64,000 nucleotides of DNA. Source: CAMYMQ01 sp963730305 (GTDB lineage: Bacteria > Pseudomonadota > Alphaproteobacteria > Bin65). The stretch spans positions 1,054,001-1,118,000 of the forward strand of contig CAVSRB010000003.1 of the NCBI GenBank assembly GCA_963730305.1, written 5' to 3'. The notes under the pieces are model-generated. The model was given only the letters and a program-made list of their open reading frames with translations, ran no database searches and was not told the DNA's origin. Position 1 is the stretch's first letter; the number at the start of each line of letters is the position of its first letter. Shown here one piece after another: positions 27,002 through 34,764 of the stretch. Position numbers and translations under genes: made by a program.

Positions 27002-27829
27002 TCAGCGCCCCAGGTAGACGTCGATGACGTCCTGGTTGGCCTGGACGGCGTCGATCGAGCCCTCGGCAAGGACGCTGCCCTCGTGCAGGACGGTTACGCG
27101 GGTGTCGAGCATGCGGATGAATTCCATGTCGTGTTCGACCACGACCACCGACTTCTCCTTGGCGATCTCCTTGAGCAGCTCGGCGGTGTGCAGGGTCTCG
27201 GCGTCGGTCATGCCGGCGGCCGGCTCGTCGACCAGCAGCAGCTCGGGTTCCTGCATCAGCAGCATGCCGATCTCGAGCCACTGCTTCTGGCCGTGGGAAA
27301 GGCTGCCCGCGACCACCTGCTTGCGGTCGGTCAGTCCGACCGTGGCCAGCGTCTCGTCGATCCGGTCGGCCTGGGCGCCGGTGAGCCGGTGCAAGAGCGA
27401 GGCGACGACGCCGCGGTTGCCGGCCAGCGCCAGCTCGAGGTTCTCGAACACGGTCTGCCGCTCGAACACGGTCGGCTTCTGGAACTTCCGGCCGATGCCG
27501 AGGTTGGCGATCTTGGCCTCGTCGAGCTTGGTCAGGTCGGTCCATTCCCGGAAGAATATCTCGCCCGAGTCGGGGCGCGACTTGCCGGTGATGACGTCCA
27601 TCATCGTGGTCTTGCCGGCGCCGTTCGGACCGATGATCGCGCGCATCTCGCCGGTGGTGAGCACGAAGCTCAGCCCGTTGAGCGCCTTGAAGCCGTCGAA
27701 GGAGACGGTGACGCCGTCGAGATAGAGCAGCGTGCCGCCCGCGGGATGGTCCTCGCGGTTGTTGGCGCGCGGCGTGGCCGGCGGCGCTTCGGGCGCGTCG
27801 GCGACGATCGAGGTTACCGCGTCATCCAT
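27002..27829 (-). CDS. urtD: urea ABC transporter ATP-binding subunit UrtD
   Basis: 275-residue ABC ATPase of the LivG branch with an N-terminal extension of about 35 residues. Walker A GPNGAGKTTMMDVITGK, signature LSHGQKQWLEIGMLL, Walker B LLLVDEPAAGM. Partner of UrtE at the inner membrane. Start overlaps urtC by 8 bp. Confidence 0.95.
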   Translation of the reverse strand: MDDAVTSIVADAPEAPPATPRANNREDHPAGGTLLYLDGVTVSFDGFKALNGLSFVLTTGEMRAIIGPNGAGKTTMMDVITGKSRPDSGEIFFREWTDLTKLDEAKIANLGIGRKFQKPTVFERQTVFENLELALAGNRGVVASLLHRLTGAQADRIDETLATVGLTDRKQVVAGSLSHGQKQWLEIGMLLMQEPELLLVDEPAAGMTDAETLHTAELLKEIAKEKSVVVVEHDMEFIRMLDTRVTVLHEGSVLAEGSIDAVQANQDVIDVYLGR

Positions 27830-28994
27830 GGTCGGCCCGCCCGGTGATACGCGCGAACAGCCCGTGGGCCTGGTCGGGGCCGCCGCGGCCGGCGATCGAC
27901 GAGATCGCGCCGACGATGCCCTTGGGCAGGAACACGGTCGTGACGATGAAGACGGCGCCGAGGAAGAACAGCCACAGCTCCGGCACCGCGCCGGTGAAAT
28001 AGGTCTTGAGGTAGTTGACCAGGATCGCGCCGACGACCGCGCCGTAGAGCGAGCCGCGCCCGCCGAGCGCGACCCAGATCACGATCTCGATCGAGTTGGC
28101 CGGCGAGAACTCGCTGGGATTGATGATGCCGACCTGGGGCACGTACAGCGCCCCGGCGATGCCGGCGATCACCGCCGACAGGGTGAACAGGAAGAGCTGG
28201 TACTTCTCGACCCGGTAGCCGAGGAAGCGGGTCCGGCTCTCGGCGTCGCGGATGGCGACGGTGACCCGGCCGAACTTGGTCGCGACGATCCACTTGCACA
28301 GGATGTAGCCCAGGATCACCGCGATCGCCGAGGCGACGAACAGGCCCACGGTGGTGCCGCTGTCCTTGAGGCTGAAGCCGACGATGTCCTTGAAGTCGGT
28401 CAGGCCGTTGTTGCCGCCGAAGCCCATGTCGTTGCGGAAGAAGGCGAGCATCAGCGCGAAGGTCATCGCCTGGGTGATGATCGAGAAATAGACGCCGGTG
28501 ACGCGCGACCGGAAGGCGAGCCAGCCGAACACGAAGGCGAGCAGCCCCGGCACCAGGAGCACCATCAGCATGGCGAAGGGGAAGCTGTCGAAGCCGTGCC
28601 AGTACCAGGGCAGTTCCTTCCAGTTCAGGAACACCATGAAGTCGGGCAGGACCGGGTTCTTGTAGACGCCGCGGTCGCCGATCGCGCGCATCAGGTACAT
28701 GCCCATGGCGTAGCCGCCGAGGCCGAAGAAGGCGCCGTGGCCGAGGCTCAGGATGCCGCAGAAGCCCCAGATCAGGTCGACCGCCAGCGCCAGCAAGGCG
28801 AAGCACAGATACTTGCCGAACAGGCTGACCAGATAGTCGGGGATGTGCAGGCCCGAGCCGGCCGGCGCGACCAGGTTGGCGAGCGGGACGAGCACCGCGG
28901 CGGCGACCAGCGCGCCGATCAGGATCTGGCCGCCGCGGTCGCCGAGGAAGGCGCGGGTGATCGGTCCCATGGTCACGGGTTTGGCTGAAGTCAT
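27822..28994 (-). CDS. urtC: urea ABC transporter permease UrtC
   Basis: 390-residue LivM-type permease with about ten hydrophobic helices, the conserved WGFCGILSLGHGAFFGLGGYAMGMYL block, the EAA-like cytoplasmic loop (RVTVAIRDAESRTRFLGYRVEKYQ) and WVALGGRGSLYGAVVGAI. Forms the transmembrane channel with UrtB. The C-terminus overlaps urtD. Confidence 0.95.
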   Translation of the reverse strand: MTSAKPVTMGPITRAFLGDRGGQILIGALVAAAVLVPLANLVAPAGSGLHIPDYLVSLFGKYLCFALLALAVDLIWGFCGILSLGHGAFFGLGGYAMGMYLMRAIGDRGVYKNPVLPDFMVFLNWKELPWYWHGFDSFPFAMLMVLLVPGLLAFVFGWLAFRSRVTGVYFSIITQAMTFALMLAFFRNDMGFGGNNGLTDFKDIVGFSLKDSGTTVGLFVASAIAVILGYILCKWIVATKFGRVTVAIRDAESRTRFLGYRVEKYQLFLFTLSAVIAGIAGALYVPQVGIINPSEFSPANSIEIVIWVALGGRGSLYGAVVGAILVNYLKTYFTGAVPELWLFFLGAVFIVTTVFLPKGIVGAISSIAGRGGPDQAHGLFARITGRADHG

Positions 28995-29004
28995 GGGCGC
29001 GCCC

Positions 29005-30660
29005 TCACAGCTCCGCCGCCCGCCCCTTGAGGGCGAACAGGCCGCGCGGGCGCCGCTGGATGAACAGGATGATGAAGACCAGCACCAGGATCTTGCCGAG
29101 GACGGCGCCGGCGTAGGGCTCGAGGAACTTGTTGACCACGCCCAGGCTGAGCGCGCCGACCAGGGTCCCCCACAGGTTGCCGACCCCGCCGAACACGACC
29201 ACCATGAACGAGTCGACGATATAGCTCTGGCCGAGGTTGGGGCTGACGTTGGTGATCTGGCTGAGCGCCACGCCGCCGATCCCGGCGATGCCGGTGCCCA
29301 GCCCGAAGGTCATCGCGTTGACCCAGCCGTTGCGGATGCCCATGGCGCTGGCCATGGTGCGGTTCTGGGTCACCGCCCGCATCTTCAGCCCCAGGGTCGA
29401 GCGCCGGATGACGAGCTGGAGCATGGCGAAGACCAGCAGCGCGAACAGGATGATCCACAGCCGGTTGTAGGTCAGCGTGATGCCGCCGACGAGATCGAAG
29501 CCGCCGCTCATCCACGACGGGTTGCCGACCTCCCGGTTCTGGGCGCCGAAGATCGAGCGCACCGCCTGCTGCAGCACCAGGCTGACGCCCCAGGTCGCGA
29601 GCAACGTCTCCAGCGGGCGGCCGTAGAGGAAGCGGATGATGCCCCGCTCGATCGCGATGCCGACCGCGCCGGCGACCATGAAGGCGAGCGGGATCGCCAC
29701 GATCACCGAGTAATCGAAATAGGCCGGGAAGCTGGCGCGGAACACCTGCTGCACGGTGAAGGTGGTGTAGGCGCCGAGCATGACCATCTCGCCGTGGGCC
29801 ATGTTGATCACGCCCATCACGCCGAACGTGATGGCCAGCCCGATCGCCGCGAGCAGCAGGACCGAGCCCAGGCTGACGCCGCGGTAGAGGTCGCCGAGGA
29901 AGGACCACAGCGCGATCCGTTCCTGGATCTCGCCGAGGACGCGCGTTGCGGCGGCGCGCACCTTGGCGTCCGTCTCGGCCCACTGTCCCTTGCCGTCCTT
30001 GCCGGTCAGCGGCCGCAGCAGGGCGACGACATCGGGGCTCGATTCGCCGCTGAGCGCCTTGATCGCCGCGACCCGCTCGGCGGTGTTGGTGCCGTGGGCG
30101 ATCAGCACCGCGGCGAGCGCGAGCTTGATCTTGGTGCGGATCGTCTTGTGGGTTTCGACGGCGAGCGCCTTGCGCAACAGCGGGCCGAAGCGCGGCGAGC
30201 GCACCTTGAACGCCTCGTCGGCGGCGGCGCTGCGCACGTCCGGATCCTTGCTGAACAGGTTGAGCGTGGCGAGCGCGTCGCCGATCGCGCCGCGGACGCG
30301 GTTGTTGATCCGCGCCTTGGTCACGGCGTCGGACTTGAGCTTGATCGTGACCTTGGGGTCGAGCGGGTCGACGAAGGTCATCGGATCGCCGTCGGCCTCG
30401 AGCAGCCAGGCCCGGCCGTCGGAGTCGCGCCGGTAGAGCGCGCGCTTCATGTAGGCGTTGAGGATGCCGACCGCGCGCGGGTCGCCGGTCGCGGCCAGGT
30501 CCATCACGGCCTTGGCCTTCGTCGAATAGCTGCCGTTGACCAGGGCGTCGATCTTGGCTCGGAGCGGGTCGTCGGCCGCCGACGCCGCCGTGGACATCAC
30601 CGTGGCGCAGGCCGAAGCCAGAAACACTGCCGTGGCGAGGATCAGTCCGATGCGCTTCAT
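29005..30660 (-). CDS. urtB: urea ABC transporter permease UrtB
   Basis: 551-residue LivH-type permease. As is usual for UrtB it carries a long N-terminal periplasmic part (signal segment LILATAVFLASACATVMS, then about 230 residues of helical repeats) before the membrane domain (LGSVLLLAAIGLAITFGVMGVINMAHGEMVMLGAY and after). The start at MKRIG (30660) gives a standard signal peptide; a reading from 30690 would add ten residues with no ribosome site. C-terminus ends FIQRRPRGLFALKGRAAEL. Confidence 0.94.
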   Translation of the reverse strand: MKRIGLILATAVFLASACATVMSTAASAADDPLRAKIDALVNGSYSTKAKAVMDLAATGDPRAVGILNAYMKRALYRRDSDGRAWLLEADGDPMTFVDPLDPKVTIKLKSDAVTKARINNRVRGAIGDALATLNLFSKDPDVRSAAADEAFKVRSPRFGPLLRKALAVETHKTIRTKIKLALAAVLIAHGTNTAERVAAIKALSGESSPDVVALLRPLTGKDGKGQWAETDAKVRAAATRVLGEIQERIALWSFLGDLYRGVSLGSVLLLAAIGLAITFGVMGVINMAHGEMVMLGAYTTFTVQQVFRASFPAYFDYSVIVAIPLAFMVAGAVGIAIERGIIRFLYGRPLETLLATWGVSLVLQQAVRSIFGAQNREVGNPSWMSGGFDLVGGITLTYNRLWIILFALLVFAMLQLVIRRSTLGLKMRAVTQNRTMASAMGIRNGWVNAMTFGLGTGIAGIGGVALSQITNVSPNLGQSYIVDSFMVVVFGGVGNLWGTLVGALSLGVVNKFLEPYAGAVLGKILVLVFIILFIQRRPRGLFALKGRAAEL

Positions 30661-30773
30661 GTCGGTGGGGCGGCCCTGCGAAAGGATCAACTGAAACGGG
30701 GGGCTGGGGAAGGACCGGGGCCGCGCCGCGCTGGATGCCGCGCGGCCCCGGGGTATTCAGACCGGACGAAGGG

Positions 30774-32063
30774 TTACTTCACCGGCTGGAAACGCGGCTT
30801 CTGGCAGTTGCCGCAGACCCACGGATAGGTCCAGTCCGCGGTCAGCTTGGCGCTGGCCGGGATGTAGTTCGACCACGCGTCGCCCTTGACCGGACCCTTG
30901 GTCTGCCAGACGACCTCGAACTGACCGTTGGGCTGGATCTCGCCGATCATCACCGGCTTGGACAGGTGATGATTGGTGTTCATGGTCACGATGTAGCCGC
31001 TGAGCGAGCGGACCTTCTGGCCGTACATCGCCTGGATGACGGCGTCGACGTTGGTCGTGTTGGCCTGCTCGACCGCCTGCACCCACATGTTGAAGCCGAT
31101 GTAGGTCGCTTCCATCGGGTCGTTGGTCACGCGCTTCTTGTTCTTGATGAAGGCGTGCCACTTCTTGATGAAGGCGGCGTTGGTCGGGTTCTTGACCGAC
31201 ATGAAGTAGTTCCACGCCGCCAAGTGGCCGACCAGCGGCTTGGTGTCGATGCCCGACAGCTCCTCCTCGCCGACCGAGAAGGCGATCACGGGAATGTCCG
31301 ACGCCTTGATCCCCTGGTTGGCGAGCTCCTTGTAGAAGGGCACGTTGGCGTCGCCGTTGATGGTCGAGATCACCGCGGTCTTCTTGCCCTGCGAGGCGAA
31401 CTTCTTGACCTGCGCGACGATGGTCTGCCAGTCGGACTGACCGAACGGCGTGTAGTTCTCGAAGATGTCCGAGTCCTTGACGCCCTTCGAATGCAGGAAG
31501 GCGCGCAGGATCTTGTTGGTCGTGCGCGGATAGACATAGTCGGTGCCGAGCAGGACCCAGCGCTTCACCGAACCGCCGTCCGGGCTCATCAGGTACTCGA
31601 CCGCCGGGATCGCCTGCTGGTTCGGCGCGGCGCCGGTGTAGAAGACGTTGCGCGAGCTCTCCTCACCCTCGTACTGCACCGGGTAGAAGAGCAGGCCGTT
31701 GTACTTCTCGACGACCGGCAGGACCGACTTGCGCGACACCGAGGTCCAGCAGCCGAACACGACGTCGACCTTCTTCTGGACCAACAGCTCCTTCATCTTC
31801 TCGGCGAACAGCGGCCAGTTCGAGGCCGGGTCGACCACGACCGGCTCGAGCTTCTTGCCGAGAATGCCGCCCTTCTTGTTCTGCTCGGCGATGAGCATCA
31901 GGACCGTGTCCTTCAGCGTCGTCTCGCTGATCGCCATAGTCCCCGACAGCGAATGGAGCACGCCGACCTTGATGGTATCTGCCGCGATCGCCTGCGCCGA
32001 AATCAGCGCAGACGCCGCGACCGCTGCGACGCCAACGCGCCGGAGCCACCTGACCTTTGCCAT
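30774..32063 (-). CDS. urtA: urea ABC transporter substrate-binding protein UrtA
   Basis: 429-residue periplasmic binding protein. The signal peptide is residues 1-28 (RRVGVAAVAASALISAQAIA, cleavage after AIA). Mature part begins DTIKVGVLHSLSGTMAISE, typical of UrtA; WGSVSRKSVLPV-like and YVYPRTTNKILRAFL segments are also seen. First gene of the supra-operon and preceded by a sigma-54 type promoter, GGGAG ribosome site and a leader that carries a 24-bp repeat. It captures urea for the UrtBCDE importer. Confidence 0.95.
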   Translation of the reverse strand: MAKVRWLRRVGVAAVAASALISAQAIAADTIKVGVLHSLSGTMAISETTLKDTVLMLIAEQNKKGGILGKKLEPVVVDPASNWPLFAEKMKELLVQKKVDVVFGCWTSVSRKSVLPVVEKYNGLLFYPVQYEGEESSRNVFYTGAAPNQQAIPAVEYLMSPDGGSVKRWVLLGTDYVYPRTTNKILRAFLHSKGVKDSDIFENYTPFGQSDWQTIVAQVKKFASQGKKTAVISTINGDANVPFYKELANQGIKASDIPVIAFSVGEEELSGIDTKPLVGHLAAWNYFMSVKNPTNAAFIKKWHAFIKNKKRVTNDPMEATYIGFNMWVQAVEQANTTNVDAVIQAMYGQKVRSLSGYIVTMNTNHHLSKPVMIGEIQPNGQFEVVWQTKGPVKGDAWSNYIPASAKLTADWTYPWVCGNCQKPRFQPVK

Positions 32064-32073
32064 GGATATCTCC

Positions 32074-32097
32074 CTCTACGAGGTTGTTTGCACCGCA
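32074..32097. repeat. 24-bp direct repeat, copy A (urtA leader)
   Basis: Lies between the sigma-54 promoter and the urtA ribosome site. It matches copy B at 32353-32376 in 22 of 24 positions, with 14 contiguous identical bases (AGGTTGTTTGCACC). On the urtA mRNA it reads GGUGCAAACAACCU at the core. See the candidate small RNA entry. Confidence 0.85.
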
Positions 32098-32106
32098 GCG
32101 GGATAA

Positions 32107-32121
32107 GCAAGTTTCGGTCCA
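32107..32121 (-). promoter_or_regulatory. sigma-54 promoter of urtA
   Basis: Minus-strand sequence TGGACCGAAACTTGCT: the -24 GG (32120-32119) and the -12 GC (32108-32107) are at the spacing required by RpoN, with TTGCT at -12 and 9 of 11 positions of the TGGCACG-N4-TTGCW consensus kept. The start would be about 32095, giving a 30-35 nt leader. RpoN/NtrC control of urt genes under nitrogen limitation is known in proteobacteria. Confidence 0.7.
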
Positions 32122-32339
32122 ACCCGGGCCGGAGCGTCAAATATCGTGTGGATTCAACCTGTTGTGTTCATGCTGCAAATGCGAAGACAGGCACCGGGGA
32201 TCGATTCGCCTTGGAAACGAAACGGTCATGCTGGCGAATTATTACCCAGCTGTAATATTTGCTGAAATCTTAGGCAGACGCGGCCGGCTTGCGCGTCCGC
32301 GGCTTGGCCACGGCGGGGAAGGGGCCTAGGGTGCCGACG

Positions 32340-32418
32340 GAGGCATTCGTGCCTCTACAAGGTTGTTTGCACCACATCGACCTTGGGGCCCCGCGGCCGC
32401 CCGGCCGCGGGGCTTTTT
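32340..32418 (+). ncRNA. candidate small RNA antisense to the urtA leader
   Basis: Three back-to-back hairpins on the plus strand: GAGGCA-TTCG-TGCCTC (32340-32355, perfect stem, UUCG loop); CAAGGT (32358-32363) with ACCTTG (32380-32385) and a 16-nt loop; then an 11-bp terminator stem ending in TTTTT. The second hairpin's loop UGUUUGCACCACAUCG lies in repeat copy B, so it is the complement of the urtA mRNA leader (22 of 24 pairs overall, 14 contiguous), just upstream of the urtA ribosome site. No protein frame fits. The 5' end and promoter are not defined; TAATAT in the AT-rich tract near 32258 is only a weak candidate. Alternative: both repeats are DNA sites for a regulator. Confidence 0.5.
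32388..32418 (+). terminator. intrinsic terminator, plus strand
   Basis: Perfect 11-bp stem GCCCCGCGGCC / GGCCGCGGGGC with loop GCCC, followed by TTTTT. The U-tract exists only in the plus direction, although both flanking protein genes are on the minus strand. This implies a plus-strand transcript ending here. Confidence 0.8.
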
Positions 32419-32460
32419 CACGAACCGCGCCGAGGGGCGGGATCGGGCGCCGGCCGTGCC

Positions 32461-33297
32461 CTAGAAATAGACAAGCGTGCGCATCTCGATGCTTTCCCGC
32501 GGCGGCGCGTCGGCCGGCGTGGTCGGGTCGGTGAACGAGCCGTGCGCGGTGAAGCGGGCGCGGCCGTCGGTCATCAAGTCGTAGCACTTGAAGACGATCG
32601 CCTCGTTCCGTTCCATGCGCGGGAAATAGAACCAGCGATGATCGGGGTTGTAGGCGATGTGGTAGATCTCGCCGACCCGGTCGGGGTGGCGGCGCTCGGC
32701 CGGGATCAGGTCGGCGGGCGCGAGGCTCTGGGCGTCGGCGATCGCCAGCGGGTCGGCCACCACCGGCTTGTCGATCGGCCGCCAGACCTGGACCACGCAG
32801 ACGCGCCGGCTGAGCAGGTCGGCCGCCTCCTCGGGCGTGTGCAGGTCGCGGACGCGCTGCGGGCCGGACCAGTCGGTGTAGTCGTTGTGGACCACCTGCA
32901 CCGGCTCGCGCAGCAGGCGTTCCGCCCGCACCGCCTCGTTGCCCGAGCGCAGGGTGTGGTCGAAGACCTCGACGGCGGCGGCGCCCATCTCGGCCTTCAC
33001 CAGCTCGACGATCTCCGGGTAGTAGACCGCGCGCAGCTCGTCCTCGTCGAGGAAGTCGGTCATGCGCGTGTCGTGGCGGGCCAGCCGGAACCCTTCGCGG
33101 TCCAGCGACAGCCGGTCGTTGATCGGCCGCGCGTTGGCGATCCGCATCATGTGCTTGTCGAACGTGCCCTTGCGGAAGCGCAGGCTGCCGCCGGGCCCGG
33201 TGGTGCCCGTCACCGGCTTCTCGCCGGTGTCGATGCTGTAGGTCATCTCGGCGTCGACATAGTCGGCGGCCTGATCGAGCTGGCTTGCCTGGGACAT
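32461..33297 (-). CDS. CmcJ/NvfI family oxidoreductase-like protein
   Basis: 278-residue protein of the CmcJ/AsaB (GA4-desaturase-like) family, named after the cephamycin 7-alpha-methoxylation component and fungal oxidoreductases. Conserved blocks seen: VHNDYTDWSGPQRVRDL, VVQVWRPIDKPVVADPLAI (with the Trp-Arg-Pro motif), HIAYNPDHRWFYFPRMERNEA and VFKCYDLMTDGRARFTAHGSF. No signal peptide. Role in bacteria is poorly known; possibly a 2-oxoglutarate-type or methyl-transfer accessory oxygenase. It diverges from the quinone oxidoreductase at 33371. Confidence 0.75.
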   Translation of the reverse strand: MSQASQLDQAADYVDAEMTYSIDTGEKPVTGTTGPGGSLRFRKGTFDKHMMRIANARPINDRLSLDREGFRLARHDTRMTDFLDEDELRAVYYPEIVELVKAEMGAAAVEVFDHTLRSGNEAVRAERLLREPVQVVHNDYTDWSGPQRVRDLHTPEEAADLLSRRVCVVQVWRPIDKPVVADPLAIADAQSLAPADLIPAERRHPDRVGEIYHIAYNPDHRWFYFPRMERNEAIVFKCYDLMTDGRARFTAHGSFTDPTTPADAPPRESIEMRTLVYF

Positions 33298-33370
33298 GGT
33301 GGCGGTCTCGTTGTTGGTCGGCCTGCTCAATCTGGTACCATCCCGGCGAATGGCAATCGGGGAGTGTCGA

Positions 33371-34357
33371 ATGCGCGCCGTCGTCTGCGAAGCCCTGGGG
33401 GATCCCCTCACAGTCCGCGAGATCGAGGACCCGCCCGCGCCCGGCGCGGGGCAGGTGCGCATCCGCGTTCACGCCGCCGGGGTGAACTTCCCCGACCTGC
33501 TGATGGTCGCCGGCCACTATCAGGAGAAGCCGCCCCTGCCCTTCGTGCCCGGCCTCGAATGCGCCGGCACGGTGATCGACTGCGGCGAGCGCGTCGCCGG
33601 CCTCGCCCCCGGCGATCGGGTGATGGCGAGCCTCGACCACGGCGGCTTCGCCGAGCAGGCGCTTGCCGACGCCGCCCGCGTGTTCACGCTGCCCGACGGC
33701 ATGCCCTTCGACGCGGCGGCGGGTTTCGGCGTGGTCTACCAGTCCGCCTGGATCGGGCTGATCCAGCGCGCGCGGCTGGTGCCGGGCGAGACCCTGCTCG
33801 TCCTCGGCGCCGCCGGCGGCATCGGCCTCGCCGCGGTCGAGATCGGCAAGGCGATGGGCGCGACCGTGATCGCCGCGGCGAGCAATGCGGACAAGCTGGC
33901 GGTCTGCGCCGAGCACGGCGCCGACGCCGGGGTGGACTACGGCGCGGAGGACCTGCGCGACCGGGTCAAGGCGATCACCGGCGGCAAGGGCGCCGACGTG
34001 ATCTTCGACCCGGTCGGCGGCGACCTCGCCGACGCGGCGCTGCGCTGCATCGGCTGGGAAGGCCGCTACGCCGTGATCGGCTTCGCCGCCGGCGCGATCC
34101 CGCAGTTCCCGGCCAACTATCTGCTGGTCAAGAACGCCGAGGTCGTCGGCGTCCACGGCGGCGCTTACGTCAAGCACGAGCCGGCGGTGGTCGACCGGGG
34201 CATGGCCGAGCTGTTCGGCTGGTACGCCGAGGGCCGGCTGAAGCCCCGCATCCACGCCGCCCTGCCGCTGGAGCGGGTCGACGAGGCCTTCGCCCTGCTG
34301 TCCGGCCGCAAGGTCGAGGGCAAGGTCGTGCTGACCACCGGCGCGGCCGGCGGCTGA
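33371..34357 (+). CDS. NADPH:quinone oxidoreductase-like protein (zinc-free MDR)
   Basis: 328-residue medium-chain dehydrogenase/reductase of the quinone oxidoreductase branch. GroES-like N-domain (RIRVHAAGVNFPDLLMVAGHY, PGLECAGTV) and Rossmann domain (LVLGAAGGIGLAAVEIGKAMG). The cysteine ligands of zinc alcohol dehydrogenases are absent. It reduces quinones or enones with NADPH; alternatively acryloyl-CoA reductase-like. The start at 33371 gives MRAVVCEALGDP, the usual N-terminus. Confidence 0.87.
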   Translation: MRAVVCEALGDPLTVREIEDPPAPGAGQVRIRVHAAGVNFPDLLMVAGHYQEKPPLPFVPGLECAGTVIDCGERVAGLAPGDRVMASLDHGGFAEQALADAARVFTLPDGMPFDAAAGFGVVYQSAWIGLIQRARLVPGETLLVLGAAGGIGLAAVEIGKAMGATVIAAASNADKLAVCAEHGADAGVDYGAEDLRDRVKAITGGKGADVIFDPVGGDLADAALRCIGWEGRYAVIGFAAGAIPQFPANYLLVKNAEVVGVHGGAYVKHEPAVVDRGMAELFGWYAEGRLKPRIHAALPLERVDEAFALLSGRKVEGKVVLTTGAAGG

Positions 34358-34470
34358 GCGCGGGGCGATCGGCCCCGCCGGTCCGTATGGCCGGCCGGGC
34401 CGCGGCGCGTTAGGATCGCCCGAACCTGCGCGCCGACCAGACCTGCGCGCAAACCAGACCGGGGAACACC

Positions 34471-34764
34471 ATGGCGACCGAGCCGGCCGACAAGGCCCGA
34501 CCCGAACAGACCTTCTTCGAGGATCCGGCGCTCGACCGCGCCTTCGGCATGGTCATGGCGCTGGCGACCGAGGTCTACGTGCTGCGCGACCGGGTCCGCG
34601 CGCTGGAAACCGCGCTGGCCAAGTCGGGTGCGATCGATCCGGCGGCGCTGGCGGCGGAGCCGGGGCCGGAAGAGCTCGCCGCCGCGGCGGCCGACCGCGA
34701 CGCCTTCGTCGCCCACCTGATGGGCAACCTGCTCGGCGAGCAGGTCTCCAAGGGAGCGTCGTGA
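34471..34764 (+). CDS. conserved small helical protein, unknown function
   Basis: 97 residues, no recognised domain. A heptad-like stretch (VYVLRDRVRALETALAKSG) suggests a short coiled coil; the rest is Ala/Glu-rich, and the C-terminus is DRDAFVAHLMGNLLGEQ. Its TGA is immediately followed by the ATG of the methyltransferase, so the two are translationally coupled and probably function together, the small protein perhaps as a partner or dimeriser. Confidence 0.65.
   Translation: MATEPADKARPEQTFFEDPALDRAFGMVMALATEVYVLRDRVRALETALAKSGAIDPAALAAEPGPEELAAAAADRDAFVAHLMGNLLGEQVSKGAS

Larger units (their letters stand above)
32064..32460. other. gene-free regulatory gap upstream of urtA
   Basis: 397 bp without a protein gene. 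From left to right it holds the urtA ribosome site, leader repeat copy A, a sigma-54 promoter, an AT-richer tract (about 32135-32280), three consecutive hairpins that form a candidate small RNA with repeat copy B, and a plus-strand terminator. It ends just after the stop of the CmcJ-like gene. Confidence 0.7.

Noticed and set aside
32270..32373. A 35-aa peptide on the minus strand across copy B (starting MWCKQP).
   Set aside because: No ribosome site, composition is basic and unstructured, and it overlaps the better-supported hairpins.
32388..32418. The strong hairpin as terminator of the CmcJ-like gene.
   Set aside because: On that gene's strand the stem is preceded, not followed, by the A/T tract; the U-run is only on the plus strand.
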